In this document: piece by piece, positions 17,334 to 28,097 of the stretch
How positions within the stretch are numbered: the first letter of the stretch is position 1
How the letters are laid out: every line of letters starts with the position of its first letter
From: Methylobacterium sp. Leaf125
Lineage (GTDB): Bacteria; Pseudomonadota; Alphaproteobacteria; Rhizobiales; Beijerinckiaceae
Length of the DNA stretch: 64,000 bases
Direction of reading: 5' to 3'
NCBI RefSeq assembly: GCF_001423085.1
Contig: NZ_LMNU01000012.1
Coordinates: 514,185 to 578,184, forward strand
The notes under the pieces: model-generated
Told to the model about the DNA's origin: nothing
The model's input: the letters and a program-made list of their open reading frames with translations, nothing else
Database searches by the model: none
Made by a program: the position numbers and the translations under genes

Positions 17334-20300
17334 ATGGCTCGCTTCTTCATCGACCGGCCAGTCTTCGCCTGGGTCGTCGCCCTCTTCATCATCCTGGGCG
17401 GCCTGCTCACGATCCCGCAATTGCCGGTGGCGCAGTATCCCGTGATCGCGCCCCCATCCATCGCGCTCTCGACCGCCTATCCGGGCGCCTCGGTGGAGAA
17501 CCTCTACACCGGCACCACCCGGCTCATCGAGGATGAGCTGAACGGCGCGGCGAACATCCTCAGCTTCGAATCGGCCAGCGACGCTTTCGGCGTGGTCGAG
17601 ATCACCGCGCAGTTCCAGCCCGGCACCGATTCGAGCCTCGCGGGCGTCGAGGTGCAGAACCGCCTCAAGCGCGTCGAGGCGCGCCTGCCGGCCGAGGTGC
17701 GTCAGCAGGGCACCCTGGTGGAGGAAGCCTCCGCCGCGACCCTGCAGATCATCACCCTGGTCTCGCCCGACAAGTCGATGGACGAGATCGCGCTCGGCGA
17801 CTTCCTCATCCGCAACGTCATCAACGAGATCCGCCGCATCCCCGGCGTCGGGCGCGCGACGCTGTACTCCACCGAGCGCAGCCTGCGCATCTGGATCGAT
17901 TCCGACAAGCTGCGCGGCCTGTCGCTCAACGCCTCCGACGTGTCGAAGGCGATCTCGAACCAGAACGTCCAGATCGCCTCCGGCGCCGTCGGCGCCATGC
18001 CGAGTCCGCAGAGCAACCCGGTCAACTTCCCCATCATCGTGAAGGGCCAGATGACCGCGCCGGAGGAGTTCGGCGCCATCGTGCTGCGCGCCAATTCCGA
18101 CGGCTCCAACGTGCGCCTGCGCGACGTCGCCCGGATCGAGCTCGGGGGCGAGGACTACAAGTTCACCACCCGCCTCGACGGCGGCGAGGCGGCGGGCATC
18201 TCGGTGACGCTGGCGCCGGACGGCAACGCCCTCCAGACCGCCTCCGCCATCCGCGCCAAGATGGAGGAGCTCTCGCAGTTCTTCCCGTCGAACGTGAAGT
18301 GGGACATCCCGTACGACATCACCCCAGCGGTCGAGGCCTCCATCGAGAAGGTGCTCCACACCCTCGTCGAGGCGGTGGTGCTGGTGTTCATCGTGATGTT
18401 CGTCTTCCTGCAGAACATCCGCTACACGCTGATCCCCACCATCGTGGTCCCGATCGCCCTGATGGGCACCTGCACGGTGATGCTGCTCGCCGGCTTCTCG
18501 GTGAACGTGCTCACCATGTTCGGCATGGTGCTGGCCATCGGCATCCTCGTCGACGACGCCATCGTGGTGGTCGAGAACGTCGAGCGCATCATGAACGAGG
18601 AGGGCCTTTCCCCGAAGGAGGCCACCCGCAAGGCGATGAGCCAGATCACCGGCGCCATCATCGGCATCACGCTGGTGCTGATCGCGGTGTTCATCCCGAT
18701 GGCGTTCTTCCCCGGCTCGGTCGGCATCATCTACCGCCAGTTCTCCATCGCCATGGTGACCTCGATCGCCTTCTCGGCGCTGCTGGCCCTGTCGCTGACC
18801 CCGGCCCTGTGCGCGACCCTGCTGAAGCCCATCGAGAAGGGCCACGGCCATTCGAAGGGCGGCATCTTCGGCTGGTTCAACCGGGTGGTGGACCGCGAGA
18901 CCGCCCGCTACGGGCGCGGCGTCGCCGGGCTGATCAAGCGCTCCGGCCGGGTCATGCTGGTCTACCTCGCCCTGGTCATCGGCCTCGGCTACGCCTTCCT
19001 CCGCCTGCCGGAGGGCTTCCTGCCGGTGGAGGACCAGGGCTTCTTCACCGTCGACATCCAGACCCCGCCCGGCTCCTCCTTCAACCGCACCGAGGCGGCC
19101 GTGAAGAAGGTCGAGGAACACCTTCTCGCCCAGCCCGGCGTGGCGACCGTGACCGTCGTCAACGGCTTCTCGTTCTCGGGCCAGGGACAGGTGACCTCGC
19201 AGGCCTTCGTGACCCTGAAGCCCTGGGGCGAGCGCGACGCCGACAACTCGGCGGCCAAGCTGATCGAGGGCACCAACAAGGCGTTGGCGTCCTACAAGGA
19301 CGCGGTGATCCAGGCCCTCGAGCCGCCGCCGATCGACAATCTCGGCAACGCCTCGGGCTTCAGCTTCCGCCTCCAGGACCGTGCGCAGAAGGGCTACTCC
19401 GCCCTGATGGCGGCCCAGGAGCAGTTGCTGTCGCTCGCCCGCAAGAGCCCCGTCCTGCAGAAGGTCTATGTCGAGGGCCTGCCCCCGGCGCCCCAGGCGG
19501 AACTCGTCATCGACCGTGAGAAGGCGGCCGCCCTCGGCGTCGACTTCGAGGAGATCAACAACACCATCCAGGTCAATCTCGGCTCGGTCTACACCAACGA
19601 CTTCCCGAACCGGGGCAAGATGCAGCGCGTGATCGTCCAGGCCGAGGACGCGCAGCGCCTGAAGGCGGCCGACATCCTGAACTACGGGGTGAAGAACGCT
19701 TCGGGGACGATGGTGCCGATGTCGTCCTTCGCCGACCTGAAATGGGGCGTCGGCCCGGCCCAGATCATCGGCTTCAACGGTTACCAGTCGGTCCGCATCA
19801 CCGGCGAGCCGGCCGCCGGCTACACCTCGGGCGATGCGCTCAACGAGATGGAGCGGCTGATGGAGCAGCTCCCGAAGGGGTTCGGCTATGCCTGGACCGG
19901 TCAGTCGCTGCAGGAGAAGCAGGCGGGTTCACAGGCCTCGCTGCTGCTCGGCCTGTCGATCCTGATCGTGTTCCTGTGCCTGGCCGCCCTCTACGAGAGC
20001 TGGTCGATCCCGTTCTCGGTGCTGCTCGTGATCCCGCTCGGGGTGATCGGCTCAGTGGCGGCGGTGTACCTGCGCGGGATGCCCAACGACGTCTACTTCA
20101 AGATCGGCATCATCACGATCATCGGTCTCTCGGCCAAGAACGCGATCCTGATCGTGGAATTCGCCAAGGACCTCTGGAAGCCCGGGACATCGCTGGTGGA
20201 CGCGACCATCGAGGCGGCGACGCTCCGCTTCCGCCCGATCGTCATGACCTCGCTGGCCTTCATTTTCGGCGTCGTGCCGCTGGCCATCGCCACGGGCGCC

Positions 20301-20498
20301 GCCTCGCGGAGTCAGCAGGCGATCGGCACCGGGGTGCTCGGCGGCATGATCTCGGCCACCGTCCTGGCGGTCCTCTTCGTGCCAGTGTTCTTCGTGGTGG
20401 TGATGCGGCTCTTCCGCCGCAAGGACGCCACCGAGGGCATCCAGCCCGAGGCGGAGCCGGGCGCCGTGCACGTGCCCCATCACGCCCCGGCCGAGTAG
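17334..20498 (+). CDS. RND multidrug efflux permease (AcrB/HAE1 family)
   Basis: A 1054-residue inner-membrane pump of the hydrophobe/amphiphile efflux-1 group, a typical length for AcrB. N-terminus MARFFIDRPVFAWVVALFI is diagnostic. The proton-relay aspartates are in GILVDDAIVVVENVERI in helix 4, and the matching lysine is in the IIGLSAKNAILIVEFAK helix. Two large periplasmic loops flank GSVGIIYRQFS and the second membrane half. It is co-transcribed with the adaptor. No outer-membrane TolC partner follows, so the pump must use one encoded elsewhere. Drug range cannot be told. Confidence 0.96.
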   Translation: MARFFIDRPVFAWVVALFIILGGLLTIPQLPVAQYPVIAPPSIALSTAYPGASVENLYTGTTRLIEDELNGAANILSFESASDAFGVVEITAQFQPGTDSSLAGVEVQNRLKRVEARLPAEVRQQGTLVEEASAATLQIITLVSPDKSMDEIALGDFLIRNVINEIRRIPGVGRATLYSTERSLRIWIDSDKLRGLSLNASDVSKAISNQNVQIASGAVGAMPSPQSNPVNFPIIVKGQMTAPEEFGAIVLRANSDGSNVRLRDVARIELGGEDYKFTTRLDGGEAAGISVTLAPDGNALQTASAIRAKMEELSQFFPSNVKWDIPYDITPAVEASIEKVLHTLVEAVVLVFIVMFVFLQNIRYTLIPTIVVPIALMGTCTVMLLAGFSVNVLTMFGMVLAIGILVDDAIVVVENVERIMNEEGLSPKEATRKAMSQITGAIIGITLVLIAVFIPMAFFPGSVGIIYRQFSIAMVTSIAFSALLALSLTPALCATLLKPIEKGHGHSKGGIFGWFNRVVDRETARYGRGVAGLIKRSGRVMLVYLALVIGLGYAFLRLPEGFLPVEDQGFFTVDIQTPPGSSFNRTEAAVKKVEEHLLAQPGVATVTVVNGFSFSGQGQVTSQAFVTLKPWGERDADNSAAKLIEGTNKALASYKDAVIQALEPPPIDNLGNASGFSFRLQDRAQKGYSALMAAQEQLLSLARKSPVLQKVYVEGLPPAPQAELVIDREKAAALGVDFEEINNTIQVNLGSVYTNDFPNRGKMQRVIVQAEDAQRLKAADILNYGVKNASGTMVPMSSFADLKWGVGPAQIIGFNGYQSVRITGEPAAGYTSGDALNEMERLMEQLPKGFGYAWTGQSLQEKQAGSQASLLLGLSILIVFLCLAALYESWSIPFSVLLVIPLGVIGSVAAVYLRGMPNDVYFKIGIITIIGLSAKNAILIVEFAKDLWKPGTSLVDATIEAATLRFRPIVMTSLAFIFGVVPLAIATGAASRSQQAIGTGVLGGMISATVLAVLFVPVFFVVVMRLFRRKDATEGIQPEAEPGAVHVPHHAPAE

Positions 20499-20509
20499 GC
20501 CGGCGCGGC

Positions 20510-20534
20510 GGGGCTCTCCCCCCGGGGGAGCCCC
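20510..20534 (+). terminator. Hairpin after the RND pump operon
   Basis: GGGGCTC at 20510-20516 pairs with GAGCCCC at 20528-20534 with a C/G-rich inner stem. Only a weak T run (CCTTTC) follows, so it may act with rho. Confidence 0.5.
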
Positions 20535-20577
20535 GTGTCCTTTCGAGGGCCGGCGCCGGCGGGACCGGCCCATGAAA

Positions 20578-20610
20578 AGGGGCGCGCGGTCCGGTCGACC
20601 GCGCGCCCCT
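20578..20610 (-). terminator. Rho-independent terminator of sdhCDAB
   Basis: A perfect 13-bp stem (AGGGGCGCGCGGT at 20578-20590, ACCGCGCGCCCCT at 20598-20610) with a 7-base loop. On the minus strand it runs into TTTTC, which fits the end of the sdh operon 40 bases away. Confidence 0.82.
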
Positions 20611-20647
20611 CTTTCGTACGTCGTCCGGTCGTGACCGGGGCCGAGCC

Positions 20648-21451
20648 TCAGACCTCGCGGGCGATCATCATCTTCTTGATCTCGGCGATGGCTTTCGCCG
20701 GGTTCAGGCTCTTCGGGCAGGTGTTGGCGCAGTTCATGATCGTGTGGCAGCGATACAGCCGGAAGGGATCATGCAGAGCGTCGAGGCGCTCGCCGGTGTT
20801 CTCGTCGCGGCTGTCGATCAGCCAGCGATAGGCCTGGAGCAGGGCCGCCGGGCCGAGGAAGCGGTCGCCGTTCCACCAGTAGCTCGGGCACGAGGTGGTG
20901 CAGCAAGCGCAGAGGATGCACTCGTAGAGACCGTCGAGCTGGGCCCGGTCCTCCGGCGTCTGCTTCCACTCGCCTTCGGGGGCGGGCGTCTCGGTCTGGA
21001 GCCAGGGCTCGATCGAGGCGTGCTGGGCGAAGAAGTTCGTCAGATCGGGGACGAGGTCCTTCAGCACCGGCATGTGCGGCAGCGGGTAGATCCGCACCGC
21101 GCCGGTCTTCTTGCCCTTGGCGTGCTCCTGGCACTCGTCGATGCCCATGGTGCAGGCCAGTGCGTTCTGGCCCTCGATGTTCATGGCGCAGGAGCCGCAG
21201 ATGCCCTCGCGGCAGGAGCGGCGGAAGACCAGGGTCGAGTCGACCTTGCTCTTGATCCACAGCAGGGCGTCGAGGACCATCGGGCCGCAATCGTCCCGGT
21301 CGACCTGGTAGACGTCGACGCGCGGATTTTTGCCGTCATCGGGATTCCAGCGGTAGATCCGGAATTCCTGCAGGTTGTTGGCCCCCTGGGGCCGAGGCCA
21401 GGTCTTGCCCTCGGTGATCTGGGAGTTCTTGGGGAGATTGAACTGAGCCAT
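20648..21451 (-). CDS. sdhB: Succinate dehydrogenase iron-sulfur subunit
   Basis: A 267-residue subunit that carries electrons from the SdhA flavin to ubiquinone in the inner membrane. The [2Fe-2S] ligands are in [16 protein letters not shown] with a later Cys in NALACTMG. The second domain has [16 protein letters not shown] and the final [17 protein letters not shown] for the [4Fe-4S] and [3Fe-4S] clusters. The length is normal. It is the last gene of sdhCDAB, 62 bases after sdhA, and is followed by a strong terminator. Confidence 0.98.
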   Translation of the reverse strand: MAQFNLPKNSQITEGKTWPRPQGANNLQEFRIYRWNPDDGKNPRVDVYQVDRDDCGPMVLDALLWIKSKVDSTLVFRRSCREGICGSCAMNIEGQNALACTMGIDECQEHAKGKKTGAVRIYPLPHMPVLKDLVPDLTNFFAQHASIEPWLQTETPAPEGEWKQTPEDRAQLDGLYECILCACCTTSCPSYWWNGDRFLGPAALLQAYRWLIDSRDENTGERLDALHDPFRLYRCHTIMNCANTCPKSLNPAKAIAEIKKMMIAREV

Positions 21452-21513
21452 GGTGTGGCGTGCCTAAATCCGTCTCGTGAGAACCAGTCTGAGCAACGAC
21501 GAACGTCGTTGCC

Positions 21514-23334
21514 TCAGTACACGCGCGCCTTCGGCTCGATGTACTGGATCTCGTTCGACATCGTGTAGGTGTGGACCGGACGGTAATCGATACTGACCTG
21601 CTTGGAGGTGTCGTCCATCCAGGCCAGGGTGTGCTTCATCCACTCCTTGTCGTCGCGGTCCGGGAAGTCCTCGCGGGCGTGGGCGCCGCGGCTTTCCTTG
21701 CGGTTGGCGGCGGATTCCATGGTGACGACGGCCTGGCCGATGAGGTTGTCGAATTCCAGGGTCTCGAGGAGATCGGTGTTCCAGATCAGCGAGCGGTCGT
21801 TGACGTGGATGTCCGGGATGCCGGCGGCGACCTTGTGGATCAGGGTCTTGCCCTCTTCCAGGACCTCGCCGGTGCGGAAGACGGCGCAGTTGTTCTGCAT
21901 GGTCTTCTGCATCTCGGCGCGCAGCTGCGCCGTCGGCGTGCCGCCGCTGGCGTAGCGGAAGCGGTCGAGACGCCCGAGGGCCTTGTCGGCGGAGTCCTTC
22001 GGCAGCTCCATCTGGCGGGCGCCCGGCTCGACGATCTCGGCGCAGCGCAGGCCCGCGGCCCGGCCGAAGACCACGAGGTCGATCAACGAGTTCGAGCCGA
22101 GGCGGTTGGCCCCGTGCACCGAGACGCAGGCCGCCTCGCCCAGCGCCATCAGGCCTGGCACCACGGTGTCGGGGTTGCCGTTGCGCAGGGTCAGGACCTC
22201 GCCGTGATAGTTCGTGGGGATGCCGCCCATGTTGTAGTGCACGGTCGGCAGCACCGGAATCGGCTCCTTGGTGACGTCGACGCCGGCAAAGATCTTGGCC
22301 GATTCCGAGATGCCGGGAAGGCGCTGGTGCAGGATGGCCGGATCGAGGTGGTCGAGGTGCAGGTAGATGTGGTCGTTGGACTTGCCGACGCCCCGACCGG
22401 CCCGGATCTCCATGGTCATCGAGCGGGAGACGACGTCGCGCGAGGCGAGGTCCTTGGCCGACGGAGCGTAGCGCTCCATGAAGCGCTCGCCCTCGGAATT
22501 GGTAAGATAGCCACCCTCGCCGCGCGCGCCCTCGGTGATCAGGCAGCCGGCGCCGTAGATGCCGGTCGGGTGGAACTGCACGAACTCCATGTCCTGCAGG
22601 GGCAGGCCGGCGCGCAGCACCATGGCGTTGCCGTCACCGGTGCAGGTATGGGCCGAGGTGGCCGAGAAGTACGAGCGCCCGTAGCCGCCGGTGGCCAGGA
22701 TCGTCATCTGGGCGCGGAAGCGGTGGATCTCGCCGGACGCCTGGTCGATGGCGATGACGCCGAGGCAGCGGCCCTCCTCATCCATGATGAGGTCGAGGGC
22801 GAAGTACTCGATGAAGAAGTTGGTGTGGTTCTTCACCGCCTGCCCGTAGAGGGTGTGCAGCATGGCGTGGCCGGTGCGGTCGGCCGCCGCGCAGGTGCGC
22901 TGGGCGGTGCCCTTGCCGTAATCGGTGGTCATGCCGCCGAACGGCCGCTGGTAGATCTTGCCCTCTTCGGTGCGCGAGAAGGGCACGCCCCAATGCTCGA
23001 GCTCGTAGACGGCCGCCGGCGCGTTGCGCACGAGGTACTCGATCGCGTCCTGGTCGCCGAGCCAGTCCGACCCCTTCACGGTGTCGTACATGTGCCAGCG
23101 CCAATCGTCGGGACCCATGTTGCCGAGGGAGGCCGAGATGCCGCCCTGCGCCGCCACCGTGTGCGAGCGGGTGGGGAACACCTTCGAAATGCAGGCGGTG
23201 CGCAGGCCGGCCTGGGAGCAGCCTACGGTGGCGCGCAGGCCGGCGCCGCCGGCACCCACCACCACCACGTCGAAGGTGTGGTCGTTGATCGTGTAGGCGG
23301 GGGTGCCGTTGCCGTTGGTTCCGTTGGTGGCCAT
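21514..23334 (-). CDS. sdhA: Succinate dehydrogenase flavoprotein subunit
   Basis: A 606-residue catalytic subunit that oxidises succinate to fumarate with covalent FAD. The frame runs back through sdhD without a stop, so I set the start at the ATG at 23334, which has aaggatc upstream and gives [10 protein letters not shown] then [12 protein letters not shown] (the FAD dinucleotide fold). The FAD-linking His is in [13 protein letters not shown], and the active-site region includes [11 protein letters not shown] and [19 protein letters not shown]. The C-terminus KARVY is standard. Third gene of the operon. Confidence 0.98.
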   Translation of the reverse strand: MATNGTNGNGTPAYTINDHTFDVVVVGAGGAGLRATVGCSQAGLRTACISKVFPTRSHTVAAQGGISASLGNMGPDDWRWHMYDTVKGSDWLGDQDAIEYLVRNAPAAVYELEHWGVPFSRTEEGKIYQRPFGGMTTDYGKGTAQRTCAAADRTGHAMLHTLYGQAVKNHTNFFIEYFALDLIMDEEGRCLGVIAIDQASGEIHRFRAQMTILATGGYGRSYFSATSAHTCTGDGNAMVLRAGLPLQDMEFVQFHPTGIYGAGCLITEGARGEGGYLTNSEGERFMERYAPSAKDLASRDVVSRSMTMEIRAGRGVGKSNDHIYLHLDHLDPAILHQRLPGISESAKIFAGVDVTKEPIPVLPTVHYNMGGIPTNYHGEVLTLRNGNPDTVVPGLMALGEAACVSVHGANRLGSNSLIDLVVFGRAAGLRCAEIVEPGARQMELPKDSADKALGRLDRFRYASGGTPTAQLRAEMQKTMQNNCAVFRTGEVLEEGKTLIHKVAAGIPDIHVNDRSLIWNTDLLETLEFDNLIGQAVVTMESAANRKESRGAHAREDFPDRDDKEWMKHTLAWMDDTSKQVSIDYRPVHTYTMSNEIQYIEPKARVY

Positions 23335-23363
23335 GGGCTGATCCTTCGGGTTCGGGGTGCGGG

Positions 23364-23777
23364 TCAGACGAGCTTGCCGAGGCTGACGCGCAGGATCGCG
23401 TACAGGCAGGCCACGGCGACGATGACCGCGTAGAAATTGTTCGCAAGCAGGCTCAAGAGCTTGAGCGTCCTGTCGTGGACGTAGTCTTCGATCACGACTT
23501 GCATGCCGATCCTCATATGGGCCGTGACCGAGATCACGGCGAGGATCAGGATGAGCGCCACCACCGGGTGCGACATCAGCGCGATGGCCTCCGGGTAGGG
23601 CCGGTTCGCCATCAGGGCGACGATCACCACGAAGGCCAGCATGAGCGGCGCGTTGGCGGCGGCGGTCAGGCGCTGGATCCAGAAATGGCCCGCGCCGTGG
23701 CCGGAGGCCCCGAGGCCCTTCACCCGGGCGCGGGGCGTGCGCATGGTGACGTTGGTGTTCTGGCGATTGTCGACCAT
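23364..23777 (-). CDS. sdhD: Succinate dehydrogenase membrane anchor subunit D
   Basis: A 137-residue membrane subunit with three helices (near residues 43-60, 70-87 and 112-130). The N-terminal [19 protein letters not shown] is the usual SdhD start, and [16 protein letters not shown] carries the haem-binding histidine region. It lies 12 bases after sdhC and 29 bases before sdhA on the minus strand, as expected for one transcript. Confidence 0.95.
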   Translation of the reverse strand: MVDNRQNTNVTMRTPRARVKGLGASGHGAGHFWIQRLTAAANAPLMLAFVVIVALMANRPYPEAIALMSHPVVALILILAVISVTAHMRIGMQVVIEDYVHDRTLKLLSLLANNFYAVIVAVACLYAILRVSLGKLV

Positions 23778-23789
23778 CGGTCCGCCTCC

Positions 23790-24191
23790 TCAGCGCAGGG
23801 TCAGGGCGAGCGCCCAGATCAGGACGGTCAGGATGACGGAGCCGATCAGGGTGGCGCGGGCGAGGCCCATGCGCTGGGCGCGGTCGAAGCCGTAGCCGAG
23901 ATCCCAGATGAAGTGGCGCAGCCCGCCCAGCATGTGGTGCATCAGGATCCAGGTGTAGACGAACAGCACCAGGCGCCCGACGATCGAGCCGAAGAACCAC
24001 GATACGGTGCCGTAGGCGCCCGGGCCCGAGGCGAGGGCCACCAGCCAGATCGCCACCAGGGCCGAGCCGCCGTAGAGTGCGGTGCCGGTGATGCGGTGGA
24101 ACACCGACATCGCCATGGTCCAGGTCCAGCGATAGATCTGGAGGTGGGGCGAGAGCGGCTGGGCGACCGTGGGACGGACGGTGGGAGCCAT
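23790..24191 (-). CDS. sdhC: Succinate dehydrogenase cytochrome b556 subunit
   Basis: A 133-residue membrane subunit, first gene of sdhCDAB. It has the SdhC signatures [21 protein letters not shown] (with the Ser and Arg of the quinone site) and [17 protein letters not shown], where His ligates haem b. Three hydrophobic helices are clear. The 165-base gap up to the divergent-looking transporter gene should hold the operon promoter; an AT-rich patch (24241-24270) lies there. Confidence 0.95.
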   Translation of the reverse strand: MAPTVRPTVAQPLSPHLQIYRWTWTMAMSVFHRITGTALYGGSALVAIWLVALASGPGAYGTVSWFFGSIVGRLVLFVYTWILMHHMLGGLRHFIWDLGYGFDRAQRMGLARATLIGSVILTVLIWALALTLR

Positions 24192-24356
24192 CGTGCGGAA
24201 GGTCCTCGACTGGGCGGCGCACCCGGATTTGAAGGCGCGCCAAGAAAAATTTGGATCGTCTCTAAAGTGCTAGCGGGCAGGCGCCAATGCGCAACCCGAG
24301 TTTGCCGCAGTGCACATGCGACACAACCGCCAAATCGTCATTCTGTCCGAATCGCC

Positions 24357-25691
24357 TCACGGCAGCCATCCGAGCGCGCGCCACCACAGATAATCCAGGG
24401 GCGCGATCACAAGGAGGGACACGAGCCCCGTCGTCAGCGTGAGCTTCGTCGCCGCCCGCAGCGGCACCTTGCCGAGATCGACGGCGAGCACGATCGGCGG
24501 CGCTTGGTAGGGCAGGAACAGGGTCGAGTAGCCGACCACCTGGATCATCACCACGGCCGCCAGGTCGAGGCCGCTGGCCCGGGCCATCTCGCCCGCGAGC
24601 GCCGTGTAGAGCGCCGGGGCGCCGTTGGCCGTCACCGCCAGGGTCAGGATCGCCGCCAGTCCTGTCAAAATCCCGAAATTGTAGCCGGGCGCATCGGGGG
24701 TGAGGGGCGCGACGTGGAGGAGGGCATGGCCCAGGCGGGCGCCGAGACCGGTCTCGTTCACGGTGGCCACGAGGCCGAGGAGCGCGGCCACGTAGAAGCA
24801 GGTGCGCAGGTTTACCGCGCCGAAAGCCTCGGCGGGCAGGACGCCGATGCGGGGCATCAGGCAGAGGATCGCGGCGACGAGGCCGACCCAGGCGGGGGCG
24901 ATGTGGTGCAGGCTGTCCGTGACCCAGAGCGCAAGGGTTCCGGCGAGGATCACCGCGAGGCGGCGCGCCTCGGGGCGCAGGGGCTGCTTCACCAGGGCGG
25001 CCCCGTTCTCGCCGTGGTCGAGCCGGTCGGGAAAGATCCAGAGAATCGCCAGGACCAGCAGGACGCCCTTCGCCAGGGCCAGGACCGGCGCGTGCAGCAG
25101 GAGGTAGGGCAGGTAAGCGATGTGGAGGCCGTACTGCGTCTCCGCCGTGCCCGCCATCACGAGATTCGGCACGTTCGCGGGCAGGATCGCGGCGGAGAGG
25201 ATCGGCGTGGCGAGCCCCACCGCCAGGACCGCACCGTGGCGGCCGGGGCGCCCGCCCGCAAGGCCGAAGGCGTCGCACAGCGCCAGCACCACCGGAACCA
25301 GCAGGGCGATCCGCCCCAGATTCGACGGCATCACGAAGGCGACGGCGAAGGACAGGGCGACGATCCCAGCGATGAAGGCCGGGTAGGAGGTGGAGAGATG
25401 CCCCGACAGGCTTCGCGCCAGGCGGTCGCCGAGCCCCGAGCGCGTCATGGCCAGACCGACCACCATGCCGCTCAGGACGAGCCAGAACGCCGAGGAGGCG
25501 AAGCCCGAGAACACCGTCGCGGGGGGCGCGAGGTGGAACAGCATCGCCCCTGCGAAGAACAGCATCGCGGTGATGATCTCGGCGATCAGGCCACTCGCCC
25601 AGAGGCCCATGCAGAGCACGAGCAGGAGCGCGGTCACCGCGACCGTCGCCTCCCCGCCCATGAACGCCCCTGCCGGCATGCCTCGGTCCAC
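24357..25691 (-). CDS. SLC13/DASS-type anion permease
   Basis: A 444-residue inner-membrane protein with about 11-12 hydrophobic helices. [20 protein letters not shown] and the C-terminal [16 protein letters not shown] correspond to the two SNT/APP-like hairpin motifs of the divalent anion:Na+ symporter (SLC13) fold. Possible substrates are dicarboxylates, sulfate or tricarboxylates. I cannot choose between them, although the gene is next to sdh. The first ATG at 25691 is used; the ATG eleven codons later (MGGEATV) is equally possible. It reads on the same strand as sdhC but 165 bases before it, so it is probably a separate unit. Confidence 0.8.
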   Translation of the reverse strand: MDRGMPAGAFMGGEATVAVTALLLVLCMGLWASGLIAEIITAMLFFAGAMLFHLAPPATVFSGFASSAFWLVLSGMVVGLAMTRSGLGDRLARSLSGHLSTSYPAFIAGIVALSFAVAFVMPSNLGRIALLVPVVLALCDAFGLAGGRPGRHGAVLAVGLATPILSAAILPANVPNLVMAGTAETQYGLHIAYLPYLLLHAPVLALAKGVLLVLAILWIFPDRLDHGENGAALVKQPLRPEARRLAVILAGTLALWVTDSLHHIAPAWVGLVAAILCLMPRIGVLPAEAFGAVNLRTCFYVAALLGLVATVNETGLGARLGHALLHVAPLTPDAPGYNFGILTGLAAILTLAVTANGAPALYTALAGEMARASGLDLAAVVMIQVVGYSTLFLPYQAPPIVLAVDLGKVPLRAATKLTLTTGLVSLLVIAPLDYLWWRALGWLP

Positions 25692-25779
25692 CCCGTCGTG
25701 TCCGGCGGGACAATGATCCTACCTTGGAGCCGTTCGCAATTCGGGGTTTTCCGATCCAGCCTTCGCCGGCCGCGAAGCC

Positions 25780-28005
25780 TCAGAAACGGGCCGGATCGAG
25801 TTCGAAGGTCGGGGGCAGCGCCTCGAACCAGGCGCCGTAATAGGGATCGTGGGGAAGTTTCGCCGCCCAGCGATCACGAAACCGCCGGTGCTCGTCCGGA
25901 TCGACGGTGCGGGCTCGGTTCCGGCTCTCGTAGTGGTAGAGGCTGGCCTGGGCGCAGTAGACGCTGCGCAGGCCGCGCTCTCGCAGCCGCAGACACAGAT
26001 CGACGTCGTTGTAATTGACGGCGAAACCCGCATCGAAGCCGCCGATGGCGTCGAAGTCCGACCGCCGCACCATCACGCAGGCCCCGGTGACCGCGAGGTA
26101 GTTCCGGCTGCCGACGGTGGAGAAGTAGTGCCCGGGATCGTCGCCGGGATAGCCGCGCCGGACATGGTCGGGGGTGGCATCGATGATCGACACGCCGGCA
26201 TGCTGGATCTCGCCGGTCTCGAACAGGAGCTTGGGGCCGACGGCGCCGACGCCGGGAATCTGCAGCTGCGCCAACAACGCCTCGATCCAGTCGGGCGTGA
26301 TGACCGCGATGTCGTCGTTGAGGAAGACCAGAACCTCGCCGCTCGCCGCGGCGGCGCCGAGATTCATCTTGGCGGCCACGTTGAAGATCGGCTCCGACCA
26401 GGTCACGCGTCGGGCGCCGTGGCGGGCCAAGGCTGCCTCGGTGCTTGGGCGCAGATCGCCGTTATCGACCACCACGAACTCGATGTCGGGATAGGTGCTC
26501 TTCGCGGCGACGCTGTCGAGGCAGGCAGCCAGGAGGTCCACGGTGCGGCCGCCCACGAGGCTGTCGCGGCCGGCGGTGGGGATCACGATGGAGACGCGGG
26601 GGCGCGCCGTCAGCTTGCGCCGCATCTCGAAGCAGCCCTTGAACGCGCTCGCGCGGGCGAAGTCGAGTTCACCGGTGCGCCGGGCCCGGTCCTCCAGGCC
26701 ACGGATCGCCGCGGCGATGACGTAGTCCTTGTTGTCCATGGTCTGGGCCGTGGAGCCCGGAATCGCCCGCCAATGGTAGAGCACCTTCGGCACGTGGACG
26801 ACGTTGCGGACATGCTCGGTGTAGCGGAGGGCGAAGTCGTAATCCTGCGCGCCGTTGCATTCGTCGCGAAAGCCGCCGATCCGCCGGACGATATCCATCC
26901 GGTAGAGCGCCAGATGCGCCGTATACATGCAGGATTCGAGGGCTTCGGGCGACCAGTCCGGCTTGAAGAACGGCTCGTAGCGCACCCCGTCGATCGAGAT
27001 CTTGTCCTCGTCCGAGTAGATGAAGTCGACGCTGTCGTCGGCGTTCAGGATGCGGACGAACTCGTACAGGGCGTTGTCGGGGATCGCGTCGTCGTGGTCC
27101 ATCAGGGTCAGGTAGGCGCCGGTCGCCAGCGCCATGGCGTCGTTCGAGGCGGCCGAGATGCGTCCGTTCGTGGTCCGGCGATGCAACTTGATGCGCGGGT
27201 CGGCGGCCGCGAAGGCCTGGAGCAGCGGCCAGATCTGCGGGTCCGGCGAGTTGTCGTCGCAGAGGCAGAGTTCCCAGTCCGGATAGGCCTGGGCCTGCAC
27301 CGAGGCGATGGCGGCTTCCAGCCAGCGCCGGGGGGTGTTGTAGACCGGCATGACGATGGAGATGCGCGGGCGCAGGCGAAAGCCTTCGATCTCGGCGCGC
27401 ATCGCCGCCACGCTGAGGCGACCCGGCGTCTCCACTTTGTCGATCCAGGCCGTGTAGGAGGCCGCCACCGGGCGCGGCCGGGCGCTCGCCCGGAAATCGC
27501 GCCAGAGTTCGGCGGCCCCCTTCTCGCGCCAGGCGGCGTGGATGCGGGCGAGGAGGCGGGTCGGCGCGCGCTCCGCTTCGGGCAGCGCCTGCACGCGGCG
27601 GCGAGCGGTCTCGGCGATCGCACCCACAGGGCCGAGATAGGTCAGGGAGACGTCGGCGAGGCGGAAGCGTCCGGTGCCGCTCATCGGGTCGAGGCGCAGG
27701 CCGCGGACCCGGCGCGGCAGGCGCACGAGATTGTCGACGCCGCTGGAATCGGCCTCCAGCGGAATGGTCAGCGTCTCGCGAAACCCCTTGCCGTCGTCGA
27801 CGTAGAGGATCGGGACGAGCTTCGTGCGGTCGAGGGCGGTGAGGTCGGCGCGGAGGCGGACCCAGCCGCCGCGATGGCGCCGGCGGCCCTCCGGAGGCCA
27901 GAGGCGGAAATGTGGGTCGGACCCGGTCGCGCGCCACGTGTCGGGCGTTCCCTCGGCCACGATCTGGCTGACGGCGTCGAGGCGACAGCGTAGGGTGCGC
28001 GGCAA
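25780..28005 (-). CDS. Bifunctional-type glycosyltransferase with two GT2 domains
   Basis: A 741-residue cytoplasmic protein. After an N-terminal region of about 210 residues of unclear fold come two GT-A domains. The first begins near residue 213 (RISIVMPVYNTP) and has the DxD-like LMDHDDAIPD and IYSDEDKI motifs. The second begins near residue 467 (RVSIVIPTAGRD) and has VLVFLNDDIAVI and later VNYNDVDLCLRLRERG. Such tandem GT2 proteins build O-antigen or capsule chains from nucleotide sugars. The TTG start at 28005 has an agagga site 8 bases upstream and no ATG fits better. No other glycan genes are adjacent; the flippase at 35764 is 8 kb away. Confidence 0.85.
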   Translation of the reverse strand: MPRTLRCRLDAVSQIVAEGTPDTWRATGSDPHFRLWPPEGRRRHRGGWVRLRADLTALDRTKLVPILYVDDGKGFRETLTIPLEADSSGVDNLVRLPRRVRGLRLDPMSGTGRFRLADVSLTYLGPVGAIAETARRRVQALPEAERAPTRLLARIHAAWREKGAAELWRDFRASARPRPVAASYTAWIDKVETPGRLSVAAMRAEIEGFRLRPRISIVMPVYNTPRRWLEAAIASVQAQAYPDWELCLCDDNSPDPQIWPLLQAFAAADPRIKLHRRTTNGRISAASNDAMALATGAYLTLMDHDDAIPDNALYEFVRILNADDSVDFIYSDEDKISIDGVRYEPFFKPDWSPEALESCMYTAHLALYRMDIVRRIGGFRDECNGAQDYDFALRYTEHVRNVVHVPKVLYHWRAIPGSTAQTMDNKDYVIAAAIRGLEDRARRTGELDFARASAFKGCFEMRRKLTARPRVSIVIPTAGRDSLVGGRTVDLLAACLDSVAAKSTYPDIEFVVVDNGDLRPSTEAALARHGARRVTWSEPIFNVAAKMNLGAAAASGEVLVFLNDDIAVITPDWIEALLAQLQIPGVGAVGPKLLFETGEIQHAGVSIIDATPDHVRRGYPGDDPGHYFSTVGSRNYLAVTGACVMVRRSDFDAIGGFDAGFAVNYNDVDLCLRLRERGLRSVYCAQASLYHYESRNRARTVDPDEHRRFRDRWAAKLPHDPYYGAWFEALPPTFELDPARF

Positions 28006-28097
28006 ACCCGGATCCTCTTCGAAGCGGGCGCAGGGCCTGCCGTGCCCCGGGGTTTAGGGCAAGGCCGCCGGCCCTCGCAAGGGCAGGCCCCCTCGCC

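Noticed and set aside
21571..23433. A 620-codon plus-strand frame over sdhA
   Set aside because: Antisense to the clear sdhA gene; the translation is low-complexity Gly/Ala/Val/His/Asp sequence.
23475..26018. An 847-codon plus-strand frame across sdhD, sdhC and the SLC13 gene
   Set aside because: Antisense to three well supported genes, Arg/Gly/His/Asp-rich and without a domain.
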